64,000 bases of DNA from an uncultured Clostridia bacterium (GCA_947630765.1 CANRIX010000007.1:1-64000); one strand, 5' to 3'. Numbered from the stretch's first letter, positions 33,096 through 42,410 are shown. Notes: generated by a model from the sequence alone, not told the origin. Numbers and translations are program-made.

Positions 33096-35024
33096 TTATG
33101 ACAGCTGCAAGATCACCAGATGCGCGGAAGTCGCCTGCGTGCCGCCCGCGCTCGGCGTGATGATAAGCGCCGAGGGGTTGCCGGCAGGGTTGCGGACGGT
33201 CAGAACGGAATTTTCCGCCGTCGTGGTGATAAGCATCATGCCGGCGATCGCGGAAGCCCCCGTCGCACGGCCGATGACCGTCGCGGGCTGCTCCGTCCCG
33301 TCCAGCGTCAGCACCAACTGCCCCGCCTGATTGACGTTCACCTGATACCAGACCAGATACGTCCCGGGTTCGCCCAGCTGGAAGGAGTCCGCGCTTAGCC
33401 GCGTGATCGACGTGCCGCCGGTCGGGCCGTCCCGCGGAAAATCCACGTCGGCGCCGGGCGCCACGGTCGTCGCGTTGTCCGGCGGCATCAGCGCATAGAA
33501 GTCGGCAAATCCCAACACGGTTCCCGCTGGACCAGTTTCACCTTGTGGGCCTTCTGGACCCGTCGGTCCTGCGGGACCCGTTTCGCCCTGCGGACCTTGC
33601 GGTCCCGTCGGGCCTGCCGGGCCGGGTTCGCCTTGCGGTCCTGTGGGACCCGTCGGGCCTGCCGGGCCGGGTTCACCCTGTGGTCCTTCTGGACCCGTGG
33701 GACCTGCCGGACCAGTTTCGCCCTGCGGACCTTGCGGACCTGTGGGACCTGCTGGGCCGGTTTCGCCTTGCGGTCCTGCGGGGCCTGTCGGACCTGCCGG
33801 CCCCGTTTCGCCTTGCGGTCCTGCGGGGCCTGTCGGACCTGCCGGGCCTGCCGGACCAGTTTCGCCTTGCGGTCCTGTCGGACCTGCTGGACCAGTTTCG
33901 CCTTGCGGACCTGCAGGACCCGTGGGGCCTGCCGGGCCGGGTTCGCCCTGCGGTCCTGTCGGACCCGTCGGGCCGGGTTCACCTTGCGGTCCTGTTGGAC
34001 CTGCCGGACCTGCCGGACCTATCGGACCACGCGGACCCGCCGGGCCTTGCTCACCCATTTCGCCCTGCGGACCTGCGGGACCTGTCGCGCCCGCCGGACC
34101 CGGTTCGCCTTGCGGTCCTGTCGGTCCCGTTGGACCTGCTGGACCAGTTTCGCCTTGCGGTCCTGTTGGTCCCGTCGGGCCTGCCGGACCCGTTTCGCCT
34201 TGCGGTCCTGTCGGGCCTGCAGGACCAGTTTCGCCTTGCGGACCTGCGGGTCCCGCCGGACCCGTTTCGCCTTGCGGTCCTGTGGGACCCGTGGGACCTG
34301 CTGGACCAGTTTCACCTTGCGGACCCGCTGGACCCGTGGGACCTGCTGGACCTGTTTCGCCCTGCGGACCTTCTGGACCCGTCGGACCTGTCGGGCCGGT
34401 TTCACCCTGCGGACCTGCGGGGCCTGTCGCACCCGCCGGACCTATCGGACCACGCGGACCCACCGGGCCTTGCTCACCCGTTTCGCCCTGCGGTCCTGCG
34501 GGGCCTGTCGCACCCGCCGGACCTATCGGACCACGCGGACCCACCGGGCCTTGCTCACCCGTTTCGCCCTGCGGTCCTGCGGGACCCGTCGCACCCGCCG
34601 GACCTATCGGACCACGCGGACCGGGGACTCCCATCGGACCCGGCTCACCGCGCTCGCCCTGAAACCCACGCGGACCCATCGGACCGGGTTCGCCGTCCGC
34701 CCCGGCGGGGCCGGGACGACCCATCGGACCCATCGGGCCCATCGGACCCGGCTCGCCCTGCGGACCGCGTTCCCCCTGCGGACCACGAGGTCCGGGAGGT
34801 CCCGGCGGACAGGGCGACTGCGGCGGGCAGCACCCCTCCGACGGGCGACAGCACCCCGACGAACGGTTCACGCGGACCGCTTCGCTCCCCGAATTATCCC
34901 AATCGCTTTCCGACTGCGTCGGGCATTCGTTTTCCTCTTCATCGCCACAATAGTAGCGATGATAATTCACATCCTCGCGACGGGCGTCCTGCCCGCCGCC
35001 GAACGTGTTTTTCCAATTCTCCAT
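33096..35024 (-). CDS. Collagen-like Gly-X-Y protein with BclA-like C-terminal domain
   Basis: Protein of 642 residues. The hydrophilic N-terminus (about 65 residues) is rich in Asp/Glu/Asn and Cys pairs ([12 protein letters not shown]). Residues about 67-503 are an almost unbroken Gly-X-Y run dominated by [12 protein letters not shown] and GEP triplets, which should form a collagen triple helix. The last about 138 residues, from [15 protein letters not shown], are a beta-rich globular domain like the C1q/TNF-like trimerisation domain of BclA exosporium proteins. There is no signal peptide or sortase signal. It could be a spore-surface or wall filament protein. The start ATG follows AGGTGG. 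No close partner gene is seen. Confidence 0.88.
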   Translation of the reverse strand: MENWKNTFGGGQDARREDVNYHRYYCGDEEENECPTQSESDWDNSGSEAVRVNRSSGCCRPSEGCCPPQSPCPPGPPGPRGPQGERGPQGEPGPMGPMGPMGRPGPAGADGEPGPMGPRGFQGERGEPGPMGVPGPRGPIGPAGATGPAGPQGETGEQGPVGPRGPIGPAGATGPAGPQGETGEQGPVGPRGPIGPAGATGPAGPQGETGPTGPTGPEGPQGETGPAGPTGPAGPQGETGPAGPTGPTGPQGETGPAGPAGPQGETGPAGPTGPQGETGPAGPTGPTGPQGETGPAGPTGPTGPQGEPGPAGATGPAGPQGEMGEQGPAGPRGPIGPAGPAGPTGPQGEPGPTGPTGPQGEPGPAGPTGPAGPQGETGPAGPTGPQGETGPAGPAGPTGPAGPQGETGPAGPTGPAGPQGETGPAGPTGPQGPQGETGPAGPTGPEGPQGEPGPAGPTGPTGPQGEPGPAGPTGPQGPQGETGPAGPTGPEGPQGETGPAGTVLGFADFYALMPPDNATTVAPGADVDFPRDGPTGGTSITRLSADSFQLGEPGTYLVWYQVNVNQAGQLVLTLDGTEQPATVIGRATGASAIAGMMLITTTAENSVLTVRNPAGNPSALIITPSAGGTQATSAHLVILQLS

Positions 35025-35117
35025 GTGCCACCTATCCTACCATCAAACTGAGGACCATTGACAGCATATGCAACGGACGGAAAAAAGTACCGACACAGAT
35101 TTTTTACAGAAAACGGG

Positions 35118-35146
35118 TTGCAAAATCCACCCGAACGTGCTATACT
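35118..35146 (+). promoter_or_regulatory. Promoter of vanY-like gene
   Basis: TTGCAA (35118-35123), 17-bp spacer, TATACT (35141-35146). Confidence 0.8.
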
Positions 35147-35174
35147 GTGCAGGCAAAAACGAAAGGACCACGCC

Positions 35175-36134
35175 ATGCGATATACCGTTTCCCGTTTCAT
35201 TTCCCTGCTCCTGACCCTTCTGCTCCTGCTGTCCGGCTGTTCCGGCGGCGAGCCCTCCGAGCCGCCCGTTTCCGCCGTCCCGTCCGACTTTCCCATCGAA
35301 ACGTCGGTCATTTCCCTGCCCGACGTCTCGACGGAGCAGACCGAAACAATCGTCCTGACCGACGAAGACCTGCACAAAGGCGACCTGCTGCTCGTCAATC
35401 GGAACGTCTACTACGACGCGTCGCTCTGCGCCGACGAGGTCACGAGCGTCCGCGAGGGGCGCACGACCCAGATCCAGGAAGGCACCTACCAGCTCCCCAT
35501 CGGGAAAGCCCTGCTTTCGCGTCTGGAAACCATGCAGGCGGACCTGCAGAGCGCGACGAGCGCCGATATCGTCTTTCTCGTCAACGATTCCTACCGCACC
35601 ATGGACGCACAGCAGGCGGTCTACGACGACCTGCTCGAACAGTACGGGCAGGCGTACGTCGACCAGTACGTCGCGCCGGTCGGTCGGAGCGAACACCACA
35701 CCGTCCTCGCGGCGGACCTGAGTTTCTACGACCTGTCGAGCGGGGCAATCCTCGCGACAACGTCCGACGGTGCGGCGCCCTACTACGCCTGGTTGCTCGA
35801 AAACTGCCGGAAGTACGGGTTTATCCTGCGTTACACGACCGAAAAAGAGGCGATCACCGGCTACAGCGCCGAATCCTGGCATTTCCGCTACGTCGGCGTG
35901 CCGCACGCGGATTACATCGCCGCCCATTCCCTCGCGTTGGAGGAATACCTCGAACAGCTCAAGTCCACGTCCTTCGAGAGCCGCCTGACCATCCAAACCG
36001 ACCGGGGCGAGCGTTACAGCGTCTACTACGTCCCCGCGTCGTCCGGCGAAACCGCCGTGCGGGTGCCGAAGGGGGACTACACCGTTTCCGGCAACAACGT
36101 CGACGGGTTCATCGTCACCGTCCGGGAAGAATGA
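35175..36134 (+). CDS. VanY-type D,D-carboxypeptidase lipoprotein (M15B)
   Basis: Extracellular peptidase of 319 residues that trims D-alanine from peptidoglycan stems. The N-terminus is a lipoprotein signal ending LLLLSGC (Cys21). Zinc-site motifs are SYRTMDAQ, GRSEHHTVLAADL (the SxHxxGxAxD equivalent, here with Val-Leu in place of Gly) and ESWHFRYVG (the ExWH motif). An acidic Ser/Pro linker follows the lipid anchor. ATG 35175 lies near GAAAGGA; upstream reading frame is intergenic. A bidirectional terminator follows. Confidence 0.88.
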   Translation: MRYTVSRFISLLLTLLLLLSGCSGGEPSEPPVSAVPSDFPIETSVISLPDVSTEQTETIVLTDEDLHKGDLLLVNRNVYYDASLCADEVTSVREGRTTQIQEGTYQLPIGKALLSRLETMQADLQSATSADIVFLVNDSYRTMDAQQAVYDDLLEQYGQAYVDQYVAPVGRSEHHTVLAADLSFYDLSSGAILATTSDGAAPYYAWLLENCRKYGFILRYTTEKEAITGYSAESWHFRYVGVPHADYIAAHSLALEEYLEQLKSTSFESRLTIQTDRGERYSVYYVPASSGETAVRVPKGDYTVSGNNVDGFIVTVREE

Positions 36135-36148
36135 CCGTTTTTGCAAGC

Positions 36149-36193
36149 AAAAACGCCCGAATCTCGCGGATTTTCGCAAGGTTCGGGCGTTTT
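36149..36193. terminator. Bidirectional terminator
   Basis: AAAACGCCCGAA / TTCGGGCGTTTT between the convergent vanY-like gene and lgt. Confidence 0.85.
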
Positions 36194-36203
36194 GGACAAG
36201 CAT

Positions 36204-36986
36204 TTATGACAATTCCGCGGTCGGCTTTTTGCGTTTGCGCACCAAGAAAAGCACCGCCATGCCGAGTAGAAGAAGCAGGCTGATCCATTGGGAAGTGGAA
36301 AGTCCGAGGAATCCGCCGCGCACGGCATCCCCACGGAAAAACTCAAGGACAAACCGAAGGATCGGATAAACCGTCAGATACACGACCGTCGGTCGCCACT
36401 TGCGGTCGGGGCTTCGCAGAAACAGTGCCAGCTGCACGCAGAACAGGAGCAGCAGACAGACGGATTCGATAAGCTGGATCGGCAAAAGCGGCACGCCGAT
36501 CGGCGTATTGACGTCAAGCGCTTCGTAATAGGTATACGAGCCGAAGCCGTCATACGGCATCCCGTAACAGCACCCGGAGAGGAAACAGCCGACCCGTCCG
36601 AACGCGTGTCCGAGCGGAACGACGACGGCGGCGAGATCGAAATAATCGACGGCAGGAAGGTGAAATTGCTTGCAGTAAATCCAAAGTCCCGCCGCACCGC
36701 CGATGGCTCCGCCGTAAAAGACGAATCCGCCCTTGATGAGGGAAAGGAAATCCGGCTTGTACTTGATAATCAAGGGGATCGAAACCAATAAAAACAAAAG
36801 CTTCGCGCCGATTATACCGCCGATTCCGGCGTAGACCTCCGCGCAGACAATGTCGAACCGCTCGACGGCCCGCTTCCTGCACAACGCAAACGCGACAAAC
36901 GCGGCGACCAGCAGCCCGGTAAAGAACAGAACGCCATAGAACGGCACGTCCTTTCCGAACAAAGAAAACGTGGGATGAAGCTGCAT
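36204..36986 (-). CDS. lgt: Prolipoprotein diacylglyceryl transferase
   Basis: Integral membrane enzyme of 260 residues that transfers diacylglycerol from phosphatidylglycerol to the lipobox cysteine, the first step in lipoprotein maturation. About seven membrane helices are visible. The Lgt signature HAFGRVGCFLSGCCYG is intact, as are GGFVFYGGAIGG and the C-terminal RFVLEFFRGD. It would act on the lipoproteins encoded at 3945, 14474 and 35175. Likely monocistronic. Confidence 0.95.
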   Translation of the reverse strand: MQLHPTFSLFGKDVPFYGVLFFTGLLVAAFVAFALCRKRAVERFDIVCAEVYAGIGGIIGAKLLFLLVSIPLIIKYKPDFLSLIKGGFVFYGGAIGGAAGLWIYCKQFHLPAVDYFDLAAVVVPLGHAFGRVGCFLSGCCYGMPYDGFGSYTYYEALDVNTPIGVPLLPIQLIESVCLLLLFCVQLALFLRSPDRKWRPTVVYLTVYPILRFVLEFFRGDAVRGGFLGLSTSQWISLLLLLGMAVLFLVRKRKKPTAELS

Positions 36987-37041
36987 CCGATGCTACTTCC
37001 TTTCCAAACGCATTTTTTCAAAACGAATCCTTTTCAAACGA

Positions 37042-37071
37042 AAAACCGGTTCGGCAGGCGAATCCGGTTTT
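37042..37071 (-). terminator. Terminator of DUF4190 gene pair
   Basis: Stem AAAACCGG / CCGGTTTT downstream of the second DUF4190 gene, followed by TCGTTTG in the minus direction. Confidence 0.6.
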
Positions 37072-37106
37072 CCGTTTTTTCCGTGTCGATGATTTGCTTG
37101 AAACGA

Positions 37107-37460
37107 TTACTGCAAATCTTTCAGAGCGTCCTCCAAGGCGTCTGCTGCGTCCTTCGCAGCGCTGTTCACGGCGCCCGCACTGGCAGCCGCGCAAATCGTG
37201 CAGAGACCGCAGGTGAAGAACATGATTGCGGAGAACACGACGGCGATGATGCCGAGCACCAGACCGGCGGTAGCGATTCCATCCGGCTGGCCGGCCGCCT
37301 TCAGCTTCTTACCGCCAACAATAGAGAGAATCAAACCGACGATGGAAATCGGCAGCGAAAGAACCGAGAACCAGGTGCCCAGGAACGCAAAAACGATACC
37401 GACGATTCCGAGGACGAGACCGGCGGTCGCCTGACCCTTTCCTCCTCCTTGATTTTCCAT
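37107..37460 (-). CDS. DUF4190-type small membrane protein (copy 2)
   Basis: Protein of 117 residues with a short Gly-rich start (MENQGGGKGQATAG), then two helices broken by a glycine zipper and LSIVGGKKLKAAGQ, and a third helix after GIATAGLVLGIIAVVF. This is the layout of DUF4190 membrane proteins, which are of unknown function. The C-terminus adds a soluble Ala/Asp-rich tail with a CGLCTIC cysteine pair, absent from the neighbour. ATG 37460 is preferred over TTG 37466 because AGGAGG lies ten bases upstream of the ATG. Confidence 0.72.
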   Translation of the reverse strand: MENQGGGKGQATAGLVLGIVGIVFAFLGTWFSVLSLPISIVGLILSIVGGKKLKAAGQPDGIATAGLVLGIIAVVFSAIMFFTCGLCTICAAASAGAVNSAAKDAADALEDALKDLQ

Positions 37461-37528
37461 TTGCAAATTTCCTCCTTTTGGATTTTTTTATTTTTTGGTT
37501 TTTTGGTTTTCTCAAAACCGCTTAAGCT

Positions 37529-37822
37529 TCATCCAAACATGTAGTTGAGATATGTTCTACTTTCGGATACCAAATTCATGAACATGATCGCGGAGAACAC
37601 GACGGCGATGATGCCGATTACCCGCCCTGCGGTAGCAAGTCCCGTAGGCTGACCCATCGCTTTCAATTTATGACCGCCAGTAACAGAAAGCACCAGCCCT
37701 GTGATAGATAATCCTAATGAAAGAGCCGAGATCAAGGGACCCAAGAACGAAAACACGAGACCGACGATGCTGAGAGAAAAGCCGGCGATCGCCTGACCGT
37801 TTCCCATCCCTCGATTTCCCAT
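37529..37822 (-). CDS. DUF4190-type small membrane protein (copy 1)
   Basis: Protein of 97 residues, tandem paralogue of the next gene: MGNRGMGNGQAIAG, two helices, LSVTGGHKLKAMGQ, and GLATAGRVIGIIAVVFSAIMF. It ends soon after the third helix without the soluble tail. The same start context (TTG CAA ATG) is kept, another sign of duplication. First gene after a consensus promoter. Function unknown. Confidence 0.68.
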   Translation of the reverse strand: MGNRGMGNGQAIAGFSLSIVGLVFSFLGPLISALSLGLSITGLVLSVTGGHKLKAMGQPTGLATAGRVIGIIAVVFSAIMFMNLVSESRTYLNYMFG

Positions 37823-37873
37823 TTGCAAACTTTCTCCACTTCAAGAAATTTCCGTAACATTTGGTTACGATTT

Positions 37874-37902
37874 ATTTTAACACGTTGTTTTTTATTTGTC
37901 AA
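37874..37902 (-). promoter_or_regulatory. Promoter of DUF4190 pair
   Basis: Minus strand TTGACA (37902-37897), 17-bp spacer, TAAAAT (37879-37874). Confidence 0.85.
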
Positions 37903-38019
37903 CAGGATCACAAAAAAATAGTCGAAAAAATTTTCAAAAAAACACATTTTGCACCCCCCTTTCCCGCGAGAAAAGCGCAAAAACCGCGAGAGGCTCGTCA
38001 AAAAGCCGGAGCGTCCCTC

Positions 38020-38048
38020 TTGCAATTTGCGAACGAACATGGTATCAT
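38020..38048 (+). promoter_or_regulatory. Promoter of UPF0291/two-component operon
   Basis: TTGCAA (38020-38025), 17-bp spacer, TATCAT (38043-38048). Confidence 0.75.
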
Positions 38049-38078
38049 AGAAGCAGATCAAGAAACGGAGGACGCGTC

Positions 38079-38318
38079 ATGCAGGAAAAACAGGTCCCAC
38101 AGGAGGACGAACAGCTTCGGCGGCTCGAACGGCTCAACGAGCTGGCGAACCGGGAAAAGACGGGGGAAACGCTGAGCGACGCGGAGAAACGCGAGCAGGC
38201 GACCCTGCGCGAGGAATACCGTCTGGCGTTCCGGGCGGCGTTCCGGGGCGTCCTCGAAAACACCTATATCCAACAGCCCGACGGCACCCGCCGCCGGCTG
38301 AAACGAAAGGACGGCTGA
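38079..38318 (+). CDS. UPF0291/DUF896 family protein
   Basis: Small cytoplasmic helical protein of 79 residues. The DUF896 core is clear: RLNELANREKTGETLSDAEK followed by LREEYRLAFRAAFRGVLENTYI. B. subtilis relatives (YnzC) are three-helix bundles of unclear role. ATG 38079 follows ACGGAGG. It is the leader gene of an operon with a response regulator and sensor kinase, starting 4 bp before the regulator gene. Confidence 0.85.
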   Translation: MQEKQVPQEDEQLRRLERLNELANREKTGETLSDAEKREQATLREEYRLAFRAAFRGVLENTYIQQPDGTRRRLKRKDG

Positions 38319-38322
38319 CGCG

Positions 38323-38988
38323 ATGGCGGACATTCTGATCATCGAGGACGACGCGCACGTCGCGCTGACCGTACAGGCGACGCTCGCGATGGCGGGGTAC
38401 GGGTGCGACATCCTGCCCGACGGGCGGGACGCGGTCGCCCGCGCCGCCTCCGGGAAGTACGACCTGCTCCTGCTCGACGTGATGCTGCCGGGGGAGGACG
38501 GGTTCGCCCTGATGGAGAAACTGCGGGACTGCGGCGTGCCGGTCATCTTCCTGACCGCCCGGCAGGACGTGCTCGACAAGGTGTCCGGCTTGCGGCTGGG
38601 GGCGGAGGACTACATCGTCAAGCCGTTCGAGGCGCTCGAGCTGCTCGCCCGCATCGAAGTCGTCCTGCGGCGGTACCACAAGCTGTCCGGCGTGCTGACC
38701 TACGGTGACCTGCGTGCGGACACCGAAAAGCACGAAGTGACCGAGCGCGGGGAGCCCGTGGCGCTGACGCCGAAGGAATTCGACATGCTGGTGTTCCTCA
38801 TGCAGCACGTCGACGTCGCCGTCACCCGCGAACAGCTGCTGCAGGCCGTTTGGGGGTATAACTTCATGGGCGAAACGCGCACGGTGGATATGCACATCCG
38901 CCAGCTGCGCAAGAAGCTGCACCTGTCGAACGAACTCGTCACCATTCCCAAGCTCGGCTACCGCCTGGAAAGCCGCAGGGGACAATGA
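38323..38988 (+). CDS. OmpR-family response regulator
   Basis: Two-domain regulator of 221 residues. The receiver (1-115) has the acidic pair EDD, phospho-acceptor Asp52 in LLLLDVMLPGEDG, the switch Thr in FLTAR and the Lys in IVKPF. The winged-helix output domain (125-218) has LTPKEFDMLVFLM and TVDMHIRQLRKKL. It is paired with the kinase encoded 13 bp downstream. Target genes are not evident, but the wall amidase and the gene at 40400 are close candidates. Confidence 0.93.
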   Translation: MADILIIEDDAHVALTVQATLAMAGYGCDILPDGRDAVARAASGKYDLLLLDVMLPGEDGFALMEKLRDCGVPVIFLTARQDVLDKVSGLRLGAEDYIVKPFEALELLARIEVVLRRYHKLSGVLTYGDLRADTEKHEVTERGEPVALTPKEFDMLVFLMQHVDVAVTREQLLQAVWGYNFMGETRTVDMHIRQLRKKLHLSNELVTIPKLGYRLESRRGQ

Positions 38989-39001
38989 AAGGGGGACGCC
39001 C

Positions 39002-40396
39002 GTGAAGCTGTACACCTGGCAGCGGCTGTTCCTCGGCGTGCTGGCGTTCTGCTTGGTCGCGGGCGGGATCGCGGCGGTCCTGCTGGTGCAGTCCGCCTTT
39101 TCCGCGTCACTCGCGCGGGAGGAAGCGCTCGCCGTGTCCATGCACGCGGAAGCGGTGGCGGCGGGCGCGTCTCCGTCCGACGGGGACGGGTTTTTCGGCG
39201 GGTCGCGCCTTTACGGGGAGGGCGGCGCACCCTCGGAACCGCTTCCGTCGGAACTTTCGCCGGACGACGAGGCGCTTTCGGCGTTTGTTTCGGAGGTGAC
39301 GCAAGCGGAAGGCTGCCTTGTCCGCGTCGAACCGGCGGGGGACGCGCGGTTGCTTCTGGTCGGCAGTCCGATCACGCGCGGGGGACAGCTTTACGCGTTC
39401 CTGTCCGTGCGGGACGTCACGCCGCTGTACGAAAACCGCCATTCGCTGTCCGTCCGGGCGCTGACGGCGCTTCTGCTCGGCTCGTTTGCGGTCGCGGCGG
39501 CGGCGGGCGCGGTGTGTGCGCTTTTGCTCCGGCCGCTGTCGGGGGTCAACCGCGCCCTGCGGAGATCGACGTCCGGCCCGCAGGAACTGCACCTGCCGGA
39601 GCGCGGCGGGCAGGAACTGCGTGCGCTGACCGTCAGCGTCAATTCCATGGCGCAGGCGACCGCCGAACAGACCCGCCTGCTGCAGGAAACAGCGGACAGC
39701 CGCAAACGCTTCGCGGACAGCATGGCGCACGAGATGAAGACCCCGCTGACCTCCATCCTCTGCATGGCGGACCTGCTGCGCATCAAACGCAGCGTCACGG
39801 AGTCCGAGCGGCTGGAATACGCCGGGGTCATCGTGGAGGAAGCAAAGCGGATGCGTGCGCTCTCCTCGAAGCTGCTGACGCTCGCGTCGGCGGACGGCAC
39901 TTCGCCGGATTTCCGCGAATGCCTGCTGTCCGAACTGCTCGAGGAGGTCCGTGCGGCGATGCAGCCGATCCTCGACCGCCGTTCCCTGCGCCTGACGCTC
40001 GCGGGGGAGGACGTGACCCTTTCCGTCGATCGGCAGTTGTTCCAAACCCTGCTGATCAACCTGATCGACAACGCGGCGAAGGCGTCGGCGGACGGACAGC
40101 AAATCCTGCTCTACCACACCGTGCAGGACGGCAACCTGCTGCTCGCGGTCATCGACGAGGGCATCGGCATGACCGAGGCGGAGGTCCGCCGGGCGACCGA
40201 AGCGTTCTGGATGGCGGACAAATCCCGCTCCCGCAAGGAAGGCGGGGCGGGGCTCGGGCTGACGCTGTGCAGCGAGATCGTCAAACTGCACGACGCCGCC
40301 ATGACCATCACGAGCGAACCCGGCAAGGGGACGACCGTGCAATTGACCGTCCCGCTGCGGCGCAAAGCGCCCGTCCGGGAGAAAAAGGAGGGCTGA
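39002..40396 (+). CDS. Membrane sensor histidine kinase
   Basis: Kinase of 464 residues starting at a GTG (39002) behind GGGGG. Two membrane helices (about 10-32 and 155-178) flank an extracellular sensor of about 120 residues that is Ser/Pro/Asp/Glu-rich in its first half. A HAMP-like linker follows, then the H-box FADSMAHEMKTPLTS, N-box LINLIDNAAKAS, G1 VIDEGIGM and G2 GGAGLGLTL. It phosphorylates the adjacent regulator. The signal is unknown. Confidence 0.93.
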   Translation: MKLYTWQRLFLGVLAFCLVAGGIAAVLLVQSAFSASLAREEALAVSMHAEAVAAGASPSDGDGFFGGSRLYGEGGAPSEPLPSELSPDDEALSAFVSEVTQAEGCLVRVEPAGDARLLLVGSPITRGGQLYAFLSVRDVTPLYENRHSLSVRALTALLLGSFAVAAAAGAVCALLLRPLSGVNRALRRSTSGPQELHLPERGGQELRALTVSVNSMAQATAEQTRLLQETADSRKRFADSMAHEMKTPLTSILCMADLLRIKRSVTESERLEYAGVIVEEAKRMRALSSKLLTLASADGTSPDFRECLLSELLEEVRAAMQPILDRRSLRLTLAGEDVTLSVDRQLFQTLLINLIDNAAKASADGQQILLYHTVQDGNLLLAVIDEGIGMTEAEVRRATEAFWMADKSRSRKEGGAGLGLTLCSEIVKLHDAAMTITSEPGKGTTVQLTVPLRRKAPVREKKEG

Positions 40397-40399
40397 CCC

Positions 40400-41263
40400 G
40401 TGCGAAACGCGAAACGCGAACGGACTTTTCGGGTCCCGTCCCCGCTTCGGACGACGGGCACGACGCTGCTCGCCGCGTCGGTGTTCCTGCTCGCCGCACT
40501 GCTGCTGTTCGGCGGGGCGATGTTCCTGCTCGCGGGACGCGGCGAAGGCACAGTTTCCTGCGCGATGTCGATTTCCGTCCCCGCCGAGGAGGAACTGCCC
40601 GTCCTCTACCCGTGGCACGCCATGACCGTTTCGCTGGAGACGGAAACGCTCGACGAAGCGGAACTGAACGAGCTGCTTGTCGGTTTTCTCCCGTCCGAAC
40701 CGGACGGCTTTTATGCCGTGCATGGGCAAGGCGGGGAATTCCTAATGAGCGAGGACAAGTCCCTGCTCGGCTTCCGGGACATGACGGTGACCGTCCTGCA
40801 GTATAAGGATCTGTACGAGGTCGACCCTGCGGAGAACGTGCAGGCGACCCTGCTCTCGTCGACGCGGTACCTGCTCTCCTTCGCCGTTCGGCAGGACCCG
40901 TACGGGCAGCGGGAACTCTGCTACCTCAGTTTCCGCCCGGAGCAGGGTGCGGACGCGTCCCCCGACGCCGTCGTGAGCGGCACGGACGCGCTTTGGAAGT
41001 TCGCGCAGGCGCAGACGCTTCAGCCGGACGGGCAGAATCCGTTCACGACCTTCCTGTGGCAGTACGCGAGCGCCTGCGAGCGCGTCGGGGCGGATTACGC
41101 CAACGCATTCGACCTGTTCCTGAACGGGTCCGTGTCCTGCCGGGCGAGCGGAAACGACGCCTACTTCACCTTCTCCTTCAAGTCCCGCGAGATGACCCTG
41201 CTGTGCGACCTGACGACGCTGACCGTTTTCGGCATCAGCCTGCAAACCGACCAAACCTTTTGA
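40400..41263 (+). CDS. Unknown membrane-anchored protein of the two-component operon
   Basis: Protein of 287 residues starting at a GTG 3 bp after the kinase stop, with GGAGGG upstream. It has one N-terminal membrane helix (about residues 20-45) and a predicted extracytoplasmic domain of about 240 residues. No family is recognised. The domain has an alternating beta-like first half and a helical segment around LWKFAQAQTL and FLWQYASACERV. Tight coupling to the kinase suggests an accessory sensor or a direct output of the system. A terminator follows. Confidence 0.7.
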   Translation: MRNAKRERTFRVPSPLRTTGTTLLAASVFLLAALLLFGGAMFLLAGRGEGTVSCAMSISVPAEEELPVLYPWHAMTVSLETETLDEAELNELLVGFLPSEPDGFYAVHGQGGEFLMSEDKSLLGFRDMTVTVLQYKDLYEVDPAENVQATLLSSTRYLLSFAVRQDPYGQRELCYLSFRPEQGADASPDAVVSGTDALWKFAQAQTLQPDGQNPFTTFLWQYASACERVGADYANAFDLFLNGSVSCRASGNDAYFTFSFKSREMTLLCDLTTLTVFGISLQTDQTF

Positions 41264-41280
41264 TTTCTTCGCCTTTTTTC

Positions 41281-41317
41281 GCCCGAACGACGGTTTTTCG
41301 CCGACGTTCGGGCTTTT
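41281..41317 (+). terminator. Terminator of two-component operon
   Basis: GCCCGAAC / GTTCGGGC stem followed by TTTTT. Confidence 0.85.
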
Positions 41318-41420
41318 TACAACTTTTTGACAACTTCCTGCTGACTTCCTGCCCGACGGGGTGCTACACTGAACCCGTAAAAACGACCGGCGCGCGCCGG
41401 CAGGAAGGAAGTCCCCTTAT

Positions 41421-42374
41421 ATGAAACACCCCGGAAAATTCGCGCTCGTACTCGGTCTGCTGTGCGTCGCCGCCCTGCTGCTCGCCCAATGCCGCTTCTC
41501 CCAACCCTCGTCGGAGGACGAGAGCATGACCCCCTCCGAACTGATCTGGCGCCCCCCGACGGAAAACCCGCTGCTTGGCGAAAGCAGCCTGTCCGATCCG
41601 GACGTCCTGACGCTGCGGGAAGCCCTGCGCGGAAAGACCGTCGTGCTGGACCCCGGACACGGTTTCGGCGACGTCGGCTGCGCCTTCCCGGACGGCACGC
41701 TGTGCGAAAAGGACGTCACGCCGGTGCTAGTCGGTAAGGTCCGTTCCGCGCTGGAAGCGGACGGCGTGACCGTCCTGCAGACCCACGACGGACAGCAGTT
41801 CCCGACCGTCGCCGAGCTGAATGCCCTCGCCCAATCCCTCTCCTACGACCTCGACGGCTACCTCAAGCGGCTGGTCGGGCAATACAGCCACCGCACCCCG
41901 GAGCGGCAGGCGGAAACCGTCCGCACGTTCCAGGAGGGCATGGCGGAGGACGACCTGTTCAACATCTACGAGCGCTCCTACTGCGCGAACCTGCTGTCCG
42001 CCGGGGCGGAGAGCCCCGCGTCGCTGTTCGTCTCCATCCACGTCAACGCCAACGCCGATTCGTCCGCCCTGTCCGGCTTCGAGCTTTACCGCTGCACGGA
42101 CACCCCTTACGCCGAACCGTCCGCGTCGCTTTCGGACGCGCTCGCGCAGGGGCTTGCGGCGGCTTTCCCGCAGACCGTCCAACGTCAAATCGCGTGGGAC
42201 TGGGAAGAGGCGTTCGCGGTCAACAAGTACCCGGATATGCCCTCCGTCCTCATCGAATCCGGCTACGCGACCAACCCGACGGACGCGCAGAACCTGCAGA
42301 ATGAAGCGTGGCAGAATGCCTTCGCCCGTGCCGTCGCGGACGGGATCGAATACTTCCTGCTGAGCGGGGAGTAA
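41421..42374 (+). CDS. N-acetylmuramoyl-L-alanine amidase (Amidase_3)
   Basis: Secreted or membrane-tethered zinc amidase of 317 residues that cleaves the glycan-peptide bond of peptidoglycan. An N-terminal hydrophobic segment ends VAALLLAQC, possibly a lipobox. The catalytic domain (from about 70) has VVLDPGHG (His80), TLCEKDVT (Glu96), SIHVNAN (His) and VLIESGYATNP (catalytic Glu). The insert between the second and third ligands is longer than in minimal amidases. GGAAGGA precedes the ATG. A TACACT -10 element lies at 41365-41370. Confidence 0.9.
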   Translation: MKHPGKFALVLGLLCVAALLLAQCRFSQPSSEDESMTPSELIWRPPTENPLLGESSLSDPDVLTLREALRGKTVVLDPGHGFGDVGCAFPDGTLCEKDVTPVLVGKVRSALEADGVTVLQTHDGQQFPTVAELNALAQSLSYDLDGYLKRLVGQYSHRTPERQAETVRTFQEGMAEDDLFNIYERSYCANLLSAGAESPASLFVSIHVNANADSSALSGFELYRCTDTPYAEPSASLSDALAQGLAAAFPQTVQRQIAWDWEEAFAVNKYPDMPSVLIESGYATNPTDAQNLQNEAWQNAFARAVADGIEYFLLSGE

Positions 42375-42410
42375 AATACGAAACGGCTTGAAAGGAGCCC
42401 TGGAAGGATC

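Noticed and set aside
33600..34650. Possible CRISPR-like regular repeats
   Set aside because: The periodicity is 9 bp (Gly-X-Y codons) inside an intact protein frame, with no spacer/repeat alternation and no cas genes.
33543..34662. Long open frames on the plus strand opposite the collagen-like gene
   Set aside because: They are antisense shadows of the Gly-X-Y triplet repeats, with extreme repetitive composition and no ribosome site.
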